Positions 37,795 through 45,099 of a DNA stretch of 64,000 nucleotides are shown piece by piece (the stretch's first letter is position 1; every line of letters begins with the position of its first letter). The position numbers and the translations under genes are program-made. Where the stretch lies: the NCBI RefSeq assembly GCF_014117325.1, contig NZ_CP059732.1, forward strand, positions 4,539,001 to 4,603,000. Reading direction: 5' to 3'. The notes under the pieces are model-generated. The model made no database searches and had not been told where the DNA came from. It saw nothing but the letters and a program-made list of their open reading frames with translations. The stretch comes from Spirosoma foliorum (lineage in GTDB: Bacteria; Bacteroidota; Bacteroidia; Cytophagales; Spirosomataceae).

Positions 37795-38397
37795 TTACTG
37801 AGTTCGGTCAGGGTTGAAATCCAGTTCGATTTTATAGGTATCGAGCATCGTTGATGGGATCGTATAGTGCGCCAGGCGAAACCGATCTACGCCACCCAAC
37901 GTGATAATTCCCTCATCGCTAACGTCGATCAGTTCAGTTTTCAGTAGAGGGACTCCGTTAAGTTGTGTGCCATTCAGGCTGGATTGGTTCAGCTGTGTCG
38001 TCGCATCCACAGCGCCATCCTGAAGTTGGTAGCGCAATTGACCCGTCCATTTGTCAAATACAACAGTCAGCGTACAATGCCGACGACTGATGAAACACCG
38101 GCCATTATGAACAAAGCGGGCAACCTGAACTGTACAGGCATCGGATGTACCGATGACATTACTGCCAAACTGCAATCTGTACGTTGTTTCAGGAGTACCC
38201 AGGTACGTCAATTGCCCAAACGAGGGAAGGCCCAGAACAATAGATTCGTCGTAATGAAACGGCTTTTGCAATACATTAACAGCTCCACAACCCACGTGCG
38301 AACACACAATTGATCCACGTTCGGTATCGACGGCACGAACCATAATGCGCCGGCCACACTGCTGGCAATTAATAAGCGTTGTTTTAAATCCACTCAT
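37795..38397 (-). CDS. FHA-domain protein with N-terminal zinc ribbon
   Basis: 200 residues. N-terminal zinc ribbon: CQQCGRR with a second pair CSHVGC (Cys pairs about 20 residues apart). The FHA domain follows, with SNVIGTSDACTVQVA, FISRRHCTLTV and a SLNGTQLNGVPL segment, which correspond to the phosphothreonine-binding loops (G, S-x-x-H, N-G). It should read phosphothreonine marks from the cluster's kinase. Adjacent to PP2C (3-bp gap). Confidence 0.87.
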   Translation of the reverse strand: MSGFKTTLINCQQCGRRIMVRAVDTERGSIVCSHVGCGAVNVLQKPFHYDESIVLGLPSFGQLTYLGTPETTYRLQFGSNVIGTSDACTVQVARFVHNGRCFISRRHCTLTVVFDKWTGQLRYQLQDGAVDATTQLNQSSLNGTQLNGVPLLKTELIDVSDEGIITLGGVDRFRLAHYTIPSTMLDTYKIELDFNPDRTQ

Positions 38398-38402
38398 ATC
38401 TC

Positions 38403-39359
38403 CTACTCGTCCATATCCTGAACATTACCGTCGTTGATATAGGTATCATCATCGTCGTATGTATCAGCCGCGTGGGTTTCGTGGTTAGTTGTTGGCTCAT
38501 CCAGATCGGCCGCTTCATGCGATGCTACTAATACAGTTGATGTCGGCGGCTCAGGTTCAAGAATTGAATCGACGATTTCTTTCGACATACTTTCTTCCAG
38601 GCCCTGATTGAACTGGTCGTTACTCAAGACTATTGGGTGGTCTAAACGAACGGCTGCTGTTAATTCGCCATCCAGCGAATCATAGCGATAAATAGTATCT
38701 AAGCCATCATCGCCAGTGGCGTCGACTACCCGATACGTATTGCCATCGGCACCATCCAAAACCATTGTGTCGATAATACCATCATGATCAAAGTCGAGTC
38801 CCATTATTCGCTGGCCGTTTAGGTGGCCTTCAATGATAGTCGGTTCAGAAGTCGGTTCTTGCGTTGTAGTTGTACCGGGTATATGAGTTACTGGTTGCGC
38901 ATATGGTTTTACGGGCAGGTGCTCACCCGTAATCATTTCGGTATATTCCTGACGTTGCGTCAACGAAAGATCACTCCATTCTTCTTTCTCAAACGTATTG
39001 TACCAATGCCCATGCCAGCTAAACACGCCCCCCATACCCACTTCTTCGCGAGCAGTTTCGAACGCCTGTTCAAACGTCATGCTATCAGTCGTTTTTCCAG
39101 CAACATCAATATCAGCGGGCAAAGTCATACTAGCTGTAGCGTCAGAGGAAGTTGACCCATTTTCGGCAGCAGGTTCCTTGTGTCCTACAATTTTTTGGCT
39201 GATAGCCCAGGCCGAGCCTCCTAGTAATAAAGTCGCGGCCGAAATGCCCAGCATTTTCTTTTTATCCATGGTCAAGCTTGATTTGGTGGGGATAGAAGCG
39301 GAAGAATCCATCGTATATGAATCGGTTGATAAATCGGTTTGCTCGGAAAGTTGTGACAT
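38403..39359 (-). CDS. Single-pass membrane protein with acidic repeat-like tail, unknown function
   Basis: 318 residues. A polar N-terminus, one membrane helix (MLGISAATLLLGGSAWAI), a linker, then a globular part (FSWHGHWYNTFEKEEWSDLS), and a domain with DFDHDGIIDTMVLDGADGN and DATGDDGLDTIYRYDS, Asp-rich loops that look like EF-hand/dockerin or FG-GAP calcium sites. The tail is strongly acidic. No family is recognised. It sits between the FHA genes in the same orientation (5-bp gap), so a substrate or anchor of the signalling system is possible. Confidence 0.65.
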   Translation of the reverse strand: MSQLSEQTDLSTDSYTMDSSASIPTKSSLTMDKKKMLGISAATLLLGGSAWAISQKIVGHKEPAAENGSTSSDATASMTLPADIDVAGKTTDSMTFEQAFETAREEVGMGGVFSWHGHWYNTFEKEEWSDLSLTQRQEYTEMITGEHLPVKPYAQPVTHIPGTTTTQEPTSEPTIIEGHLNGQRIMGLDFDHDGIIDTMVLDGADGNTYRVVDATGDDGLDTIYRYDSLDGELTAAVRLDHPIVLSNDQFNQGLEESMSKEIVDSILEPEPPTSTVLVASHEAADLDEPTTNHETHAADTYDDDDTYINDGNVQDMDE

Positions 39360-39388
39360 GGTGGCTACTTGATAATCAGTTAAGAATC

Positions 39389-39462
39389 AATAGAACGCTG
39401 ATTTTTAGGATTGAGGAGAAAATCATACCTATTCTTAAAATCAGACGAATCAGCGTTCTATT
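39389..39462. repeat. 15-bp perfect inverted repeat between signalling genes
   Basis: Arms AATAGAACGCTGATT (39389-39403) and 39448-39462 are exact complements, with TTTTTAGGATTGAGG and CTTAAAATCA partly pairing inside. It occupies the 156-bp gap between two minus-strand genes of the island and may uncouple their transcription. Confidence 0.8.
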
Positions 39463-39515
39463 TTGCAGTTAATAGGACAGCTCGAAAAAAGGTAAGTCAG
39501 AAATAGAAAGTTTTT

Positions 39516-40289
39516 TTATTGAACCCAAATCGCCTGGCAACGACGACAGGTTTTCTGCTGGGCAAGAAGCTCCCATTCGCGTGTACCAAAGGGATCACGA
39601 CAGGCCGGATTGGGGCAACGATACCGCTCCCGATACTCTTTATCAATGACTTCCAGCTTCTCTTCAGTCGATAACAAGGTGGAGCACAGTGTAGGAATAA
39701 GGACACTCAAACCCGCTCCCGACAAGACATGCAACAAAGGTAGTGCAGCTCCTCCCGTCGATACTACAGCACTAATACTGACGATGGAGGATAGAATAAC
39801 ACTACCCGTCCGAATCATTTTCTCGCGATTCCGGCAATCCTTTCGCAGTTTGGGATATTGCTCATAGACCTGTTTCAGATCGGCGAATTCCTCCGTAAAA
39901 TTCAGTGAATTCGATTCTACTTCGGAAAGGAGCTTAGGCGTTATACTGACTGGCGGAACTGGTTTCTCGGCTTTAACGGGCTCAGCTTTCAGTAGCGCCA
40001 GAAGCGTATCAATATCGAACGTTGTATCAGCCAATCGAAGCGTATCCTGTTTGTCGACAACCTTACGTGCGATCCGCACCTCATTGACAAACGAGCCGTT
40101 TTTACTGGACAGATCTTCGAAGATAAAGCAGGTAGGCGTACACTGAATGAGTCGGGCATGCTGTCCACTTATTTTTCCATTGGCGACAACGATTGAATTT
40201 GTTGTCGCCCGCCCGATCGTATAGGTCGGCAATCGACTTAAGTCGTCGATCAGTTGGTCAAACTGGCCGTCATTCGTGGAGACAATCAT
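39516..40289 (-). CDS. FHA-domain membrane protein with C-terminal zinc ribbon
   Basis: 257 residues. The N-terminal FHA domain contains YTIGRATTNSIVV, ISGQHARLIQ and SSKNGSFVNEVRI, the phosphothreonine-binding loops. A helical linker and two hydrophobic segments (SVILSSIVSISAVVSTGGAA, LPLLHVLSGAGLSVLIPTL) follow, then a cysteine pair CPNPAC and CRRC near the end forming a zinc ribbon. First gene of the minus-strand island and divergent from the Ro60 gene, with a 349-bp gap. Probably a membrane-tethered reader of kinase output. Confidence 0.85.
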   Translation of the reverse strand: MIVSTNDGQFDQLIDDLSRLPTYTIGRATTNSIVVANGKISGQHARLIQCTPTCFIFEDLSSKNGSFVNEVRIARKVVDKQDTLRLADTTFDIDTLLALLKAEPVKAEKPVPPVSITPKLLSEVESNSLNFTEEFADLKQVYEQYPKLRKDCRNREKMIRTGSVILSSIVSISAVVSTGGAALPLLHVLSGAGLSVLIPTLCSTLLSTEEKLEVIDKEYRERYRCPNPACRDPFGTREWELLAQQKTCRRCQAIWVQ

Positions 40290-40638
40290 GAAAGGTCTGG
40301 TGTGTAGATACTATAGGGACTGCAATTTATCGAATGAAACAAGCTTAACCTAGATGTCTCCGACTATTTCTTTTTCGACAACTTCACAACTAATTATTAT
40401 CATTTTAGCATCAAAATATTTGTTTTTCATAGTCACAGAGTTCCAATCCGGTGCAGTTCGTTAATTCCCTGGTTGAGCGTAGTATTGACTACGCCGAACA
40501 AAGCAATCCAAACTGCTTCATTAAGCAAGAACCTAAAACTTTTTTCAAAAAAAGTTAAAAAAACTTCCATCTACGCAAAAAGGCTGCGCAGGTGGTATAA
40601 ACCTTTGTATCGTCAAGTTCATAAAAACACCGACGATC
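40290..40638. promoter_or_regulatory. Divergent control region between the FHA gene and the Ro60 gene
   Basis: The gap holds no gene. A 7-bp perfect hairpin with loop ATTG lies at 40477-40494 (GCGTAGT arm). AACCTTTG at 40600-40607 differs by one base from TAnnTTTG and would start the Ro60 mRNA about 25 bp before its ATG. A (T)6(C)AAAAAAAG-rich stretch at about 40540-40565 separates the two. No Y-RNA-like unit was seen here. Confidence 0.4.
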
Positions 40639-42168
40639 ATGAAATTCAACATCTTTAGTAACACCGCAACCAAAACCGTCAACCATGAGGGAGCTAACGC
40701 GTATACGCTGACGCCGGAAATGGAATTGTACTCCGCCGTGGTTACGACGATGTTGAACGATTCTTATTACGAGAAAGCTGATCAGCGGTTAGAGCGAATT
40801 CAGGCGCTTGTCAGTGAAGCCAACCCAGTTTTTGTGGCAAAACTAGCCGTATATGTTCGGGAACAAATGTACCTACGCTCGGCACCGGTTGTTTTGTTGG
40901 GCGAATTGGCAAAGGTTCATAATGGCGATAATCTAGTTGGCAATGCCGTTGGTCGAGCCGTACAGCGCCCGGATGAAATCACGGAATTATTGGCCTATTA
41001 CCAACGCACGAACCAGCGCACGGGAGCCAAGAAACTTAACCGCATCTCGAAACAGATGCAGAAAGGATTGGCAACTGCGTTCAATAAATTCGACGAATAC
41101 CAGTTCGCCAAGTACGAGCGAAATACGGCTGTCAAACTTCGGGATGCCTTGTTTCTAGTTCACCCTAAAGCTAAGACAGAAACCCAGCAAGCGGTTTTCG
41201 ATAAGATTGTCAACGGCACTTTAAGCACGCCCTACACCTGGGAAACCGAGTTGAGTGCAGTAGGTCAAATCAAGTTTGCAACCGAAGCCGAGAAAGCAGC
41301 CGCGATTCGCGCAAAATGGGAGGAACTGATTACCAGCGGACGCCTTGGTTATATGGCCACATTACGGAACCTGCGCAATATGCTCGTAGCGGGCATTAGC
41401 GGAGCACATGTCGAACAAGTTTGCGAATTGCTGTCCAATCCGAAAGCCGTTCGAAACGCCAAACAGTTGCCATTTCGCTTTTTGTCGGCTTACCGGGAAT
41501 TGAAAGCTCTGCCGCTTGGCCATGTGCCCCTTGTGCTCGAAGCCCTCGAAGATGCCATTTACGCCAGTGTGGCTAACTTACGAGGCTTTGATTCTCAAAC
41601 CAGCGTAGTGGTTGCCTGCGATGTATCGGGGTCGATGCAAAAACCTATTTCGCCCAACAGCAAGGTGCTTTTGTATGATATTGGTCTGTTATTAGGCATG
41701 TTGTTACAGGCTAAATGTCGAAACGTGTTAAGTGGGATGTTCGGCGACCGCTGGAAAACGATCGCTTTACCAGCCCGAAGCATACTGGCCAACATGGATG
41801 AATTTTACCGTCGCGAAGGCGAAGTGGGCTATTCAACCAACGGGTATCTGGTAATCAACGACCTAATTCAGAAACGGTATAAAGCCGACAAAGTCATGTT
41901 GTTTACGGATACCCAATTATGGGACAGTAACACTGGTAACAATCAGTCGGCCAATACCTTATCGGCCAAATGGATGCAGTATAAACGCCTGTTTCCCGAC
42001 GCCCGATTGTATCTATTCGACCTGGCGGGTTACGGAAACGTACCTTTACGTGTTGAAAAAAACGACGTTTTTCTGATTGCTGGCTGGTCAGACAAAGTGT
42101 TCGACGTATTACAGGCCCTTGAAGAAGGTCAAACAACGCTAAGCACGATTCAACAGATTGCGCTTTGA
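40639..42168 (+). CDS. rsr: Ro60/TROVE-domain RNA-binding protein (Rsr)
   Basis: 509 residues, close to human Ro60 and bacterial Rsr in length. The N-terminal TROVE region starts with NHEGANAYTLTPEMELYSAV and shows HEAT-like helical repeats (VSEANPVFVAKLAVYVREQM, SAPVVLLGELAKV, RGAVQRPDE-like VGRAVQRPDEITELLAYYQ). The vWA domain carries the MIDAS motif DVSGS at 328-332. Ro60 proteins form a ring that binds misfolded RNAs and Y RNAs, and in bacteria work with PNPase in RNA decay and stress response. Directly downstream are four Y-RNA-like units. A terminator-like hairpin follows the stop. Confidence 0.93.
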   Translation: MKFNIFSNTATKTVNHEGANAYTLTPEMELYSAVVTTMLNDSYYEKADQRLERIQALVSEANPVFVAKLAVYVREQMYLRSAPVVLLGELAKVHNGDNLVGNAVGRAVQRPDEITELLAYYQRTNQRTGAKKLNRISKQMQKGLATAFNKFDEYQFAKYERNTAVKLRDALFLVHPKAKTETQQAVFDKIVNGTLSTPYTWETELSAVGQIKFATEAEKAAAIRAKWEELITSGRLGYMATLRNLRNMLVAGISGAHVEQVCELLSNPKAVRNAKQLPFRFLSAYRELKALPLGHVPLVLEALEDAIYASVANLRGFDSQTSVVVACDVSGSMQKPISPNSKVLLYDIGLLLGMLLQAKCRNVLSGMFGDRWKTIALPARSILANMDEFYRREGEVGYSTNGYLVINDLIQKRYKADKVMLFTDTQLWDSNTGNNQSANTLSAKWMQYKRLFPDARLYLFDLAGYGNVPLRVEKNDVFLIAGWSDKVFDVLQALEEGQTTLSTIQQIAL

Positions 42169-42176
42169 GATAAGTA

Positions 42177-42209
42177 AAACCTATAAGGTCTTTGAGACCT
42201 TATAGGTTT
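42177..42209. terminator. 15-bp perfect hairpin after the Ro60 gene
   Basis: Arms AAACCTATAAGGTCT (42177-42191) and 42195-42209 pair perfectly around a TTG loop, 9 bp after the Ro60 stop. The T run is short (TTT). The palindrome may end or process the mRNA before the RNA array, or be a dispersed repeat. Confidence 0.75.
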
Positions 42210-42222
42210 ACAAAAACAGGAT

Positions 42223-42346
42223 GTCGTAGGTACGGGTTACTTCGCGCCATGAAGGGGAGGAATGGCGAGATTTCTTACTGAAATGAGGCCATCCGGTTCG
42301 AATCCGGCTAGCAATGCCCCATTTCCCGTTCCGCTTGTTACTCCTG
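42223..42346 (+). ncRNA. Y-RNA-like unit Y1 (T arm only, degenerate)
   Basis: Begins with GTCGTAGGTACGGGTTACTTCG, a diverged form of the 5' box of units Y2-Y4. It has a T-arm hairpin with 4-bp stem CCGG, loop TTCGAAT (42297-42303) and CCGG. Near the end GTTACTCC (42337-42344) could pair with GGGTTAC of the 5' box. A D arm is not recognisable; instead GAAATGAGGC (42280-42289) can pair with GCCCCATTTC (42316-42325) around the T arm. Possibly a processed or decayed Y RNA. No anticodon arm, so not a tRNA. Confidence 0.55.
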
Positions 42347-42363
42347 TTTTTATGATTTTGCAG

Positions 42364-42459
42364 GTGCCGTAGACTAGGGTTACTTCGATTGGTTGAAAGT
42401 CCGCAAGGAAAAGTCTGGGTTCGAATCCCAGCAATATTCTCTATTCACTAATTGCCCTG
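42364..42459 (+). ncRNA. Y-RNA-like unit Y2 (T arm, no clear D arm)
   Basis: Starts with the shared 5' box GTGCCGTAGACTAGGGTTAC then TTCG. A perfect 5-bp T arm CTGGG/CCCAG with loop TTCGAAT lies at 42415-42431. After it GCAAT (42431-42435) can pair with ATTGC (42451-42455). I see no TAGCTCAGT-type D arm and no copy of the GTACTCTTATCG 3' box. About 96 bases; could be a shorter variant or a relic. Confidence 0.55.
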
Positions 42460-42474
42460 CATATAATCTAACAA

Positions 42475-42617
42475 GTGCCGTAGATTAGAGTTAACGCTCC
42501 GGCGTCCCGGTTCGCCTTCCACGCAGGAGGTCACTGGTTCGAATCCAGTCATTAGACAATGTCTACTGTAGTTCAGTTGGTAGAATACCTACACGTACTC
42601 TTATCGCTTGTTGCCTT
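42475..42617 (+). ncRNA. Y RNA Y3 with permuted tRNA mimic (YrlA-like)
   Basis: Order along the RNA: 5' box GTGCCGTAGATTAGAGTTAA; a variable arm CTCCGGCGT...ACGCAGGAG (42497-42529); canonical T arm ACTGG/TTCGAAT/CCAGT (42533-42549); acceptor-like hairpin CATTAGAC/AAT/GTCTACTG (42550-42568, one mismatch); TA; D arm GTTC/AGTTGGTA/GAAT (42571-42586); 3' box GTACTCTTATCG. The ends pair: GAT-T-AGAGT (42483-42491) with ACTCT-T-ATC (42597-42605), leaving one bulged or unpaired base next to the stem, like the bulged helix Ro60 binds. The T arm before the D arm makes this a permuted tRNA, as in bacterial YrlA. The exact 5' and 3' ends are not known. Confidence 0.85.
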
Positions 42618-42642
42618 GTTAGTTTAATTAAAATTTCAGTAA

Positions 42643-42773
42643 GTGCCGTAGACTAGAGTTACTTCGACTGTGATTCTGGCGGTCGCCGGTTCGAATCCGG
42701 CCATCAGTGTTTTTATACACTGATGTAGCTCAGTGGTTAGAGCACCAAACGTACTCTTATCGCCTGTCGCCTT
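42643..42773 (+). ncRNA. Y RNA Y4 with permuted tRNA mimic (YrlA-like), best conserved copy
   Basis: 5' box GTGCCGTAGACTAGAGTTAC; variable arm GACTG/CGGTC with a 9-base loop (42666-42684); T arm GCCGG/TTCGAAT/CCGGC (42685-42701); perfect 9-bp acceptor-like hairpin CATCAGTGT/ACACTGATG (42702-42725, loop TTTTAT); TA; D arm GCTC/AGTGGTTA/GAGC (42728-42743); 3' box ACGTACTCTTATCGC. Terminal stem: AGAGT (42655-42659) with ACTCT (42753-42757), bulged T660, then AC/GT. All tRNA tertiary-contact loops (D-loop GG, T-loop TTC) are present and the tRNA ends are fused by a loop, so it cannot be charged as a normal tRNA. Confidence 0.88.
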
Positions 42774-42785
42774 ACTGTTCGTATT

Positions 42786-42839
42786 GAAACCCATCCGAAG
42801 CTACATTCTGAAATGATGTGACTTCAGATGGGTTTCTTA
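42786..42839 (+). terminator. Terminator ending the Y-RNA array
   Basis: GAAACCCATCCGAAGC (42786-42801) pairs with 42821-42836 using one wobble and one mismatch; the right arm is followed by TTAT. It is placed 13 bp after the Y4 3' box and would define the array's 3' end. Confidence 0.65.
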
Positions 42840-42879
42840 TTCAGAATCTCTGGTGCAATCGATATAGCCTTCACTTTTG

Positions 42880-43098
42880 GGCAAAAAAAGAGATGGTCCG
42901 CTAAGATTGCGAACCATCTACTGAACCCACCTAATTAAACAAAACCCGGCCAGTTCTAGAACGGCCACAGTACATACGGTAACTTGGACGCTATGGTTTT
43001 CTTTAATCTATAAGCTATTTTCAATCTAAAGCCCATTTAGACTGTTTTTAGCAAATGGGGAACTTTCGATTAAAGCGCGATTAACGAATCTAAACATA
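42880..43098 (-). ncRNA. Putative minus-strand structured RNA with intrinsic terminator
   Basis: The hairpin at 42891-42919 pairs fully only on the minus strand (AGATGGTTCGC/GCGGACCATCT with a U-G wobble, versus a C-A mismatch on the plus strand) and is followed there by CTTTTTTTG, a textbook terminator for minus-strand transcription. No minus-strand gene lies upstream for over 3 kb. Between 42922 and 43098 the minus strand shows two hairpins: CCCATTT/AAATGGG and GGCC-GTTCTAGAAC-GGCC. A weak -7-like TATGTTTA (43091-43098) could start it, giving about 200 bases. Identity unknown. Confidence 0.4.
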
Positions 43099-43101
43099 GG
43101 T

Positions 43102-43109
43102 TATCTTTG
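43102..43109 (+). promoter_or_regulatory. Candidate -7 element of kup
   Basis: TATCTTTG, a full match to TAnnTTTG, 46 bp before the kup ATG. No clear -33 TTTG at the right distance. Confidence 0.5.
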
Positions 43110-43154
43110 CCCGGTTTTTACCCGCTTGTACAGCAGAAGGCGCAGGCCTAATTT

Positions 43155-45098
43155 ATGGAAGACAAAAAGCATTTAGATACCGTTACGGCTGCTGGCCTTC
43201 TGGTAGCAATGGGTATCATCTACGGCGATATTGGCACATCGCCCTTGTACGTTCTGCGTTCAGTTGTTGGTACCACAGAACCGATTCGGTCCGATACTGT
43301 TCGTGGTGCTCTTTCCTGTATATTCTGGACGGTAACTCTACAAACCACCTTTAAATATGTCATCTTGATTCTCCGGGCCGATAACCGGGGGGAAGGTGGC
43401 ATTTTCGCTTTATACGCACTGGTGCGCCGTCATGCCAAGTGGCTTACAATCCCGGCTATTATAGGTGGTAGCTCGCTCCTGGCCGACAGTATTATTACCC
43501 CGCCTATTTCTGTTTCGTCGGCCGTAGAAGGGTTACGAATTTTGTACCCACATATTCCAACTGTCCCTATTGTTATCGGCATTCTGGCTTTTCTGTTCCT
43601 GATACAAACATTTGGGACTAGCGTTGTAGGAACAGCATTTGGTCCAATCATGCTGGTTTGGTTTACGATGCTTGGCGTTCTGGGTCTTATCCACATCGTT
43701 GACGATCCGACCATTCTGACATCACTGAACCCCATGTATGGAGTCAATTTTCTGACAAAAACGCCGGGAGCATTCTGGTTATTGGGAGCCGTTTTCCTAT
43801 CGACAACGGGAGCAGAAGCCCTTTATTCCGACATGGGCCACTGTGGCCGGGCCAATATTCGTGTTAGCTGGGCTTATGTGAAAACCTGCCTGATGCTCAA
43901 TTATTTCGGCCAGGGGGCGTTCGTCGAAAGTTTGGTTGGACAGAAGTTAGGCGAGCAGAATCCTTTCTATTCCCTTATGCCCGAATGGTTTCTGATCATC
44001 GGGATTTGCGTGGCTACAGCCGCGACGGTTATCGCCAGTCAGGCCATGCTGACAGGTGCTTTTACCCTCATTAGCGAAGCAATTCGGCTTAATTTCTGGC
44101 CTAAAGTCCGGCTGCGGTATCCTTCCAATCAAAAAGGTCAGCTTTATGTGCCTAGTATCAACTGGCTGCTTTTCGCTGGTTGTATCGGTGTGGTACTTTA
44201 CTTTCAGGAATCGTCGCGGATGGAAGCGGCTTACGGGTTAGCCATTACCCTGACGATGATGATGAGTACGATCCTGTTTAGCTACTACATGTATTCACAT
44301 AAATACAATGCCTGGTTTGTCGCCTTTTTTCTCGTATTCTATCTAGCCATAGAAAGCTGCTTTCTAGTAGCTAACCTGGCCAAATTTACCCACGGAGGCT
44401 GGGTATCTATCCTGATTGCGGGGGTCATGGCCTTCGTTATGATCGTCTGGTTAAGAGCCTTCCAGATCAAACTTCGCTTAACCGAATACGTCCGAATCGA
44501 CCAGTATACTCAGGCCATCAAAGAACTCAGCCGCGATATTAGTATTCCGAAATATGCCACGCACATTGTCTTCATGAGCAATGCGGCCCGGCAATCGGAA
44601 ATCGAGTCGAAAATTATTTACTCGATTTTCCAGAAACGCCCTAAACGCGCGGACATTTATTGGTTTGTGCATGTCGATACGACCGATGATCCATATACGA
44701 TGGAATATAAAGTGAACACCATTGCTCCCGACGACGCCTATAAAGTGACCTTTAAATTAGGTTTCCGGGTTGAACAGCGCATTAATCTGTTCTTCCGTAA
44801 GGTGATTGAAGATATGGTAAAAAACAAAGAAGTGGATATCACGAGCCGCTACGAATCCCTTAGTCGTCAGAATGTTATCGGCGATTTCCGGTTTGTGGTT
44901 TTGGAAAAATTCCTGTCGTTTGAGAACGAGCTTCCCACTACCGAGCGCCTGATCATGAGCATCTATTTCAGCATTAAGAGCTTTACTACCCCTGAAGACC
45001 GTTGGTTTGGCTTAGATAGTAGCTCAGTTAAAATTGAAAAAGTCCCCCTAGTCATTCGCCCAGTCGAAAACATCCAACTAAAACGCATCACATCTTAG
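43155..45098 (+). CDS. kup: Kup/HAK family potassium uptake protein
   Basis: 647 residues, twelve helices plus a C-terminal cytoplasmic domain. Family signatures: MGIIYGDIGTSPLYVLRS near the N-terminus, GEGGIFALYALVRR, TPPISVSSAVEGL, TTGAEALYSDMGHCG and YGLAITLTMMMSTILFSYY. Kup imports potassium with protons in the inner membrane. Length is typical. A promoter-like TATCTTTG precedes it; the stop is followed immediately by palindrome C5. No c-di-AMP riboswitch was recognised in the leader. Confidence 0.95.
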   Translation: MEDKKHLDTVTAAGLLVAMGIIYGDIGTSPLYVLRSVVGTTEPIRSDTVRGALSCIFWTVTLQTTFKYVILILRADNRGEGGIFALYALVRRHAKWLTIPAIIGGSSLLADSIITPPISVSSAVEGLRILYPHIPTVPIVIGILAFLFLIQTFGTSVVGTAFGPIMLVWFTMLGVLGLIHIVDDPTILTSLNPMYGVNFLTKTPGAFWLLGAVFLSTTGAEALYSDMGHCGRANIRVSWAYVKTCLMLNYFGQGAFVESLVGQKLGEQNPFYSLMPEWFLIIGICVATAATVIASQAMLTGAFTLISEAIRLNFWPKVRLRYPSNQKGQLYVPSINWLLFAGCIGVVLYFQESSRMEAAYGLAITLTMMMSTILFSYYMYSHKYNAWFVAFFLVFYLAIESCFLVANLAKFTHGGWVSILIAGVMAFVMIVWLRAFQIKLRLTEYVRIDQYTQAIKELSRDISIPKYATHIVFMSNAARQSEIESKIIYSIFQKRPKRADIYWFVHVDTTDDPYTMEYKVNTIAPDDAYKVTFKLGFRVEQRINLFFRKVIEDMVKNKEVDITSRYESLSRQNVIGDFRFVVLEKFLSFENELPTTERLIMSIYFSIKSFTTPEDRWFGLDSSSVKIEKVPLVIRPVENIQLKRITS

Positions 45099-45099
45099 A

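Noticed and set aside
42237..42434. 65-codon minus-strand frame
   Set aside because: It is antisense to Y1 and Y2 and its protein has no recognisable features; the RNA interpretation explains the sequence better.
42223..42773. TTCGAAT T loops and a TAGCTCAGTGGTTAGAGC D arm suggest tRNA genes
   Set aside because: No anticodon arm lies between a D and a following T arm. The order is T arm then D arm with a closed acceptor loop, so these are tRNA mimics and not tRNAs.
42961..43154. c-di-AMP riboswitch upstream of kup
   Set aside because: The expected conserved stem motifs could not be identified in the leader, and this class is not typical of Bacteroidota.
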